DNA of 39,945 nucleotides from positions 1 through 39,945 of the forward strand of contig CAMTKF010000023.1 of assembly GCA_947072905.1 (NCBI GenBank), given 5' to 3'. Origin of the DNA: an uncultured Bacteroidales bacterium. GTDB lineage: Bacteria; Bacteroidota; Bacteroidia; Bacteroidales; Muribaculaceae. The notes beneath the pieces were generated by a model. That model had not been told where the DNA came from and searched no databases. It saw only the letters and a program-made list of their open reading frames with translations. Numbering within the stretch: the first letter of the stretch is position 1; the number at the start of each line of letters is the position of its first letter. The position numbers were made by a program, and so were the translations under genes. Of the stretch, positions 39,586 through 39,945 are shown one piece after another.

Positions 39586-39634
39586 ACACTCAAATTATCA
39601 ACCAACCAATTATTAACCATTAACAAACAACAAC

Positions 39635-39945
39635 ATGGCAAACAAAATCCAAACTGTTACTGTAGCTGCGTTTACCGCAGTCCTTACCTGGCTCAGGTCT
39701 AAAATCTACACCAAGACCGAGACCGATGCCAAGATCACAGAAGAAATCGGCAAAATCAAGCCCTACGAGCTGCCCGTTGCCGACGCCAAGACCCTCGGTG
39801 GTGTCAAGGCCGGCGGTACCGGTATCTCAATCTCTGCTGACGGCGTAATCAGCGCCACCGGCGACGCATCGCCCAACAGCGTTGAGTGGGGCGTAATTAA
39901 AAACGTGCCCGACGCCGCTGCCACCGTCAAGGGTGTAATCACCGA
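39635..39945 (+). CDS. Second tail-fibre-like protein, cut by the window end
   Basis: An open frame of 103 codons without a stop. After a short hydrophobic start, the sequence Y-E-L-P-V-A-D-A-K-T-L-G-G-V-K-A-G-G-T-G is the repeat style of phage fibre and baseplate proteins (L-G-G-V-K-x-G), and a second V-K-G-V-I-T begins near the edge. The full length cannot be known here. Confidence 0.7.
   Translation, partial: MANKIQTVTVAAFTAVLTWLRSKIYTKTETDAKITEEIGKIKPYELPVADAKTLGGVKAGGTGISISADGVISATGDASPNSVEWGVIKNVPDAAATVKGVIT

Noticed and set aside
1-39945. CRISPR arrays, tRNA or rRNA genes, insertion sequences
   Set aside because: No regular repeat-spacer pattern, no cloverleaf I could support, and no transposase was seen on either strand.

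Overview
The window looks like most of a tailed-phage genome (a prophage, phage-plasmid or free phage contig) from a Bacteroidales host, probably gut-derived. Four things support this. Promoters follow the Bacteroidetes pattern (TTTG near -33, about 19-20 bases, TAnnTTTG near -7). Shine-Dalgarno sites are mostly absent and genes are tightly packed with ATGA or TAATG overlaps. Families typical of Bacteroidales and their phages appear (DUF3127-like, DUF551-like, DUF6712-like). A nearly complete head, packaging and lysis set is present. I see no integrase, no tRNA, no CRISPR array and no recognisable tape-measure gene, so the genome may continue beyond the right edge or the particle may be unusual. 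Host genus cannot be named from the sequence.

Layout. 1-2.04 kb: a terminator-like hairpin, three very small basic membrane proteins, an outer-membrane barrel and one unknown, possibly a lysogenic-conversion cargo or host DNA. 2.04-3.2 kb: the lysogeny switch, with operator-like repeats, a leftward Cro/CI-type repressor and a rightward small Cro-like gene. 3.2-11.8 kb: a rightward early operon with a LuxR-type HTH protein, a large primase-helicase, a DnaA domain-IV-like protein, a second stand-alone SF3-type ATPase, a DUF3127 protein, many small unknowns, an antirepressor and a DUF551 protein. 11.9-12.6 kb: a HicAB toxin-antitoxin cassette. 12.6-16.1 kb: a BRCT protein with a degenerate exonuclease domain, a lipoprotein, a 250-base highly structured non-coding region, a membrane protein and an HNH-like protein. 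16.1-17.0 kb: a non-coding control region with a bidirectional terminator, a candidate leftward small RNA, an exact canonical parS site and iteron-like repeats. 17.0-39.9 kb: the late region, with two unknowns, a half-size HsdS-like specificity protein plus adenine methyltransferase, head protease/scaffold, major capsid, a tail-tube-like protein, a ComF-like phosphoribosyltransferase, terminase, lysis cassette (holin, amidase, single-protein spanin), a MutS domain-I protein, portal, connector proteins, and a 1,298-residue collagen-like tail fibre followed by fibre accessory genes.

How it works together. The repressor/Cro pair and antirepressor would set the lysis-lysogeny choice. The early operon would build a replisome around the primase-helicase. 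Late transcription appears to use at least four promoters with an identical GTCTTTT box exactly 20 bases upstream of a -7 element, ahead of the protease, the holin, a virion protein and the tail fibre. The most novel signals are: (1) a decamer, AACCATTCTA, at the starts of five early/middle genes whose complement lies in a candidate small RNA read leftward from about 16.35 kb; (2) a pseudoknot-topology RNA leader at 14.8-14.94 kb; (3) the exact parS beside iterons, suggesting use of host ParB and perhaps a phage-plasmid lifestyle; (4) a phage protein carrying only the mismatch-reading domain of MutS. All functional links are inference from sequence.
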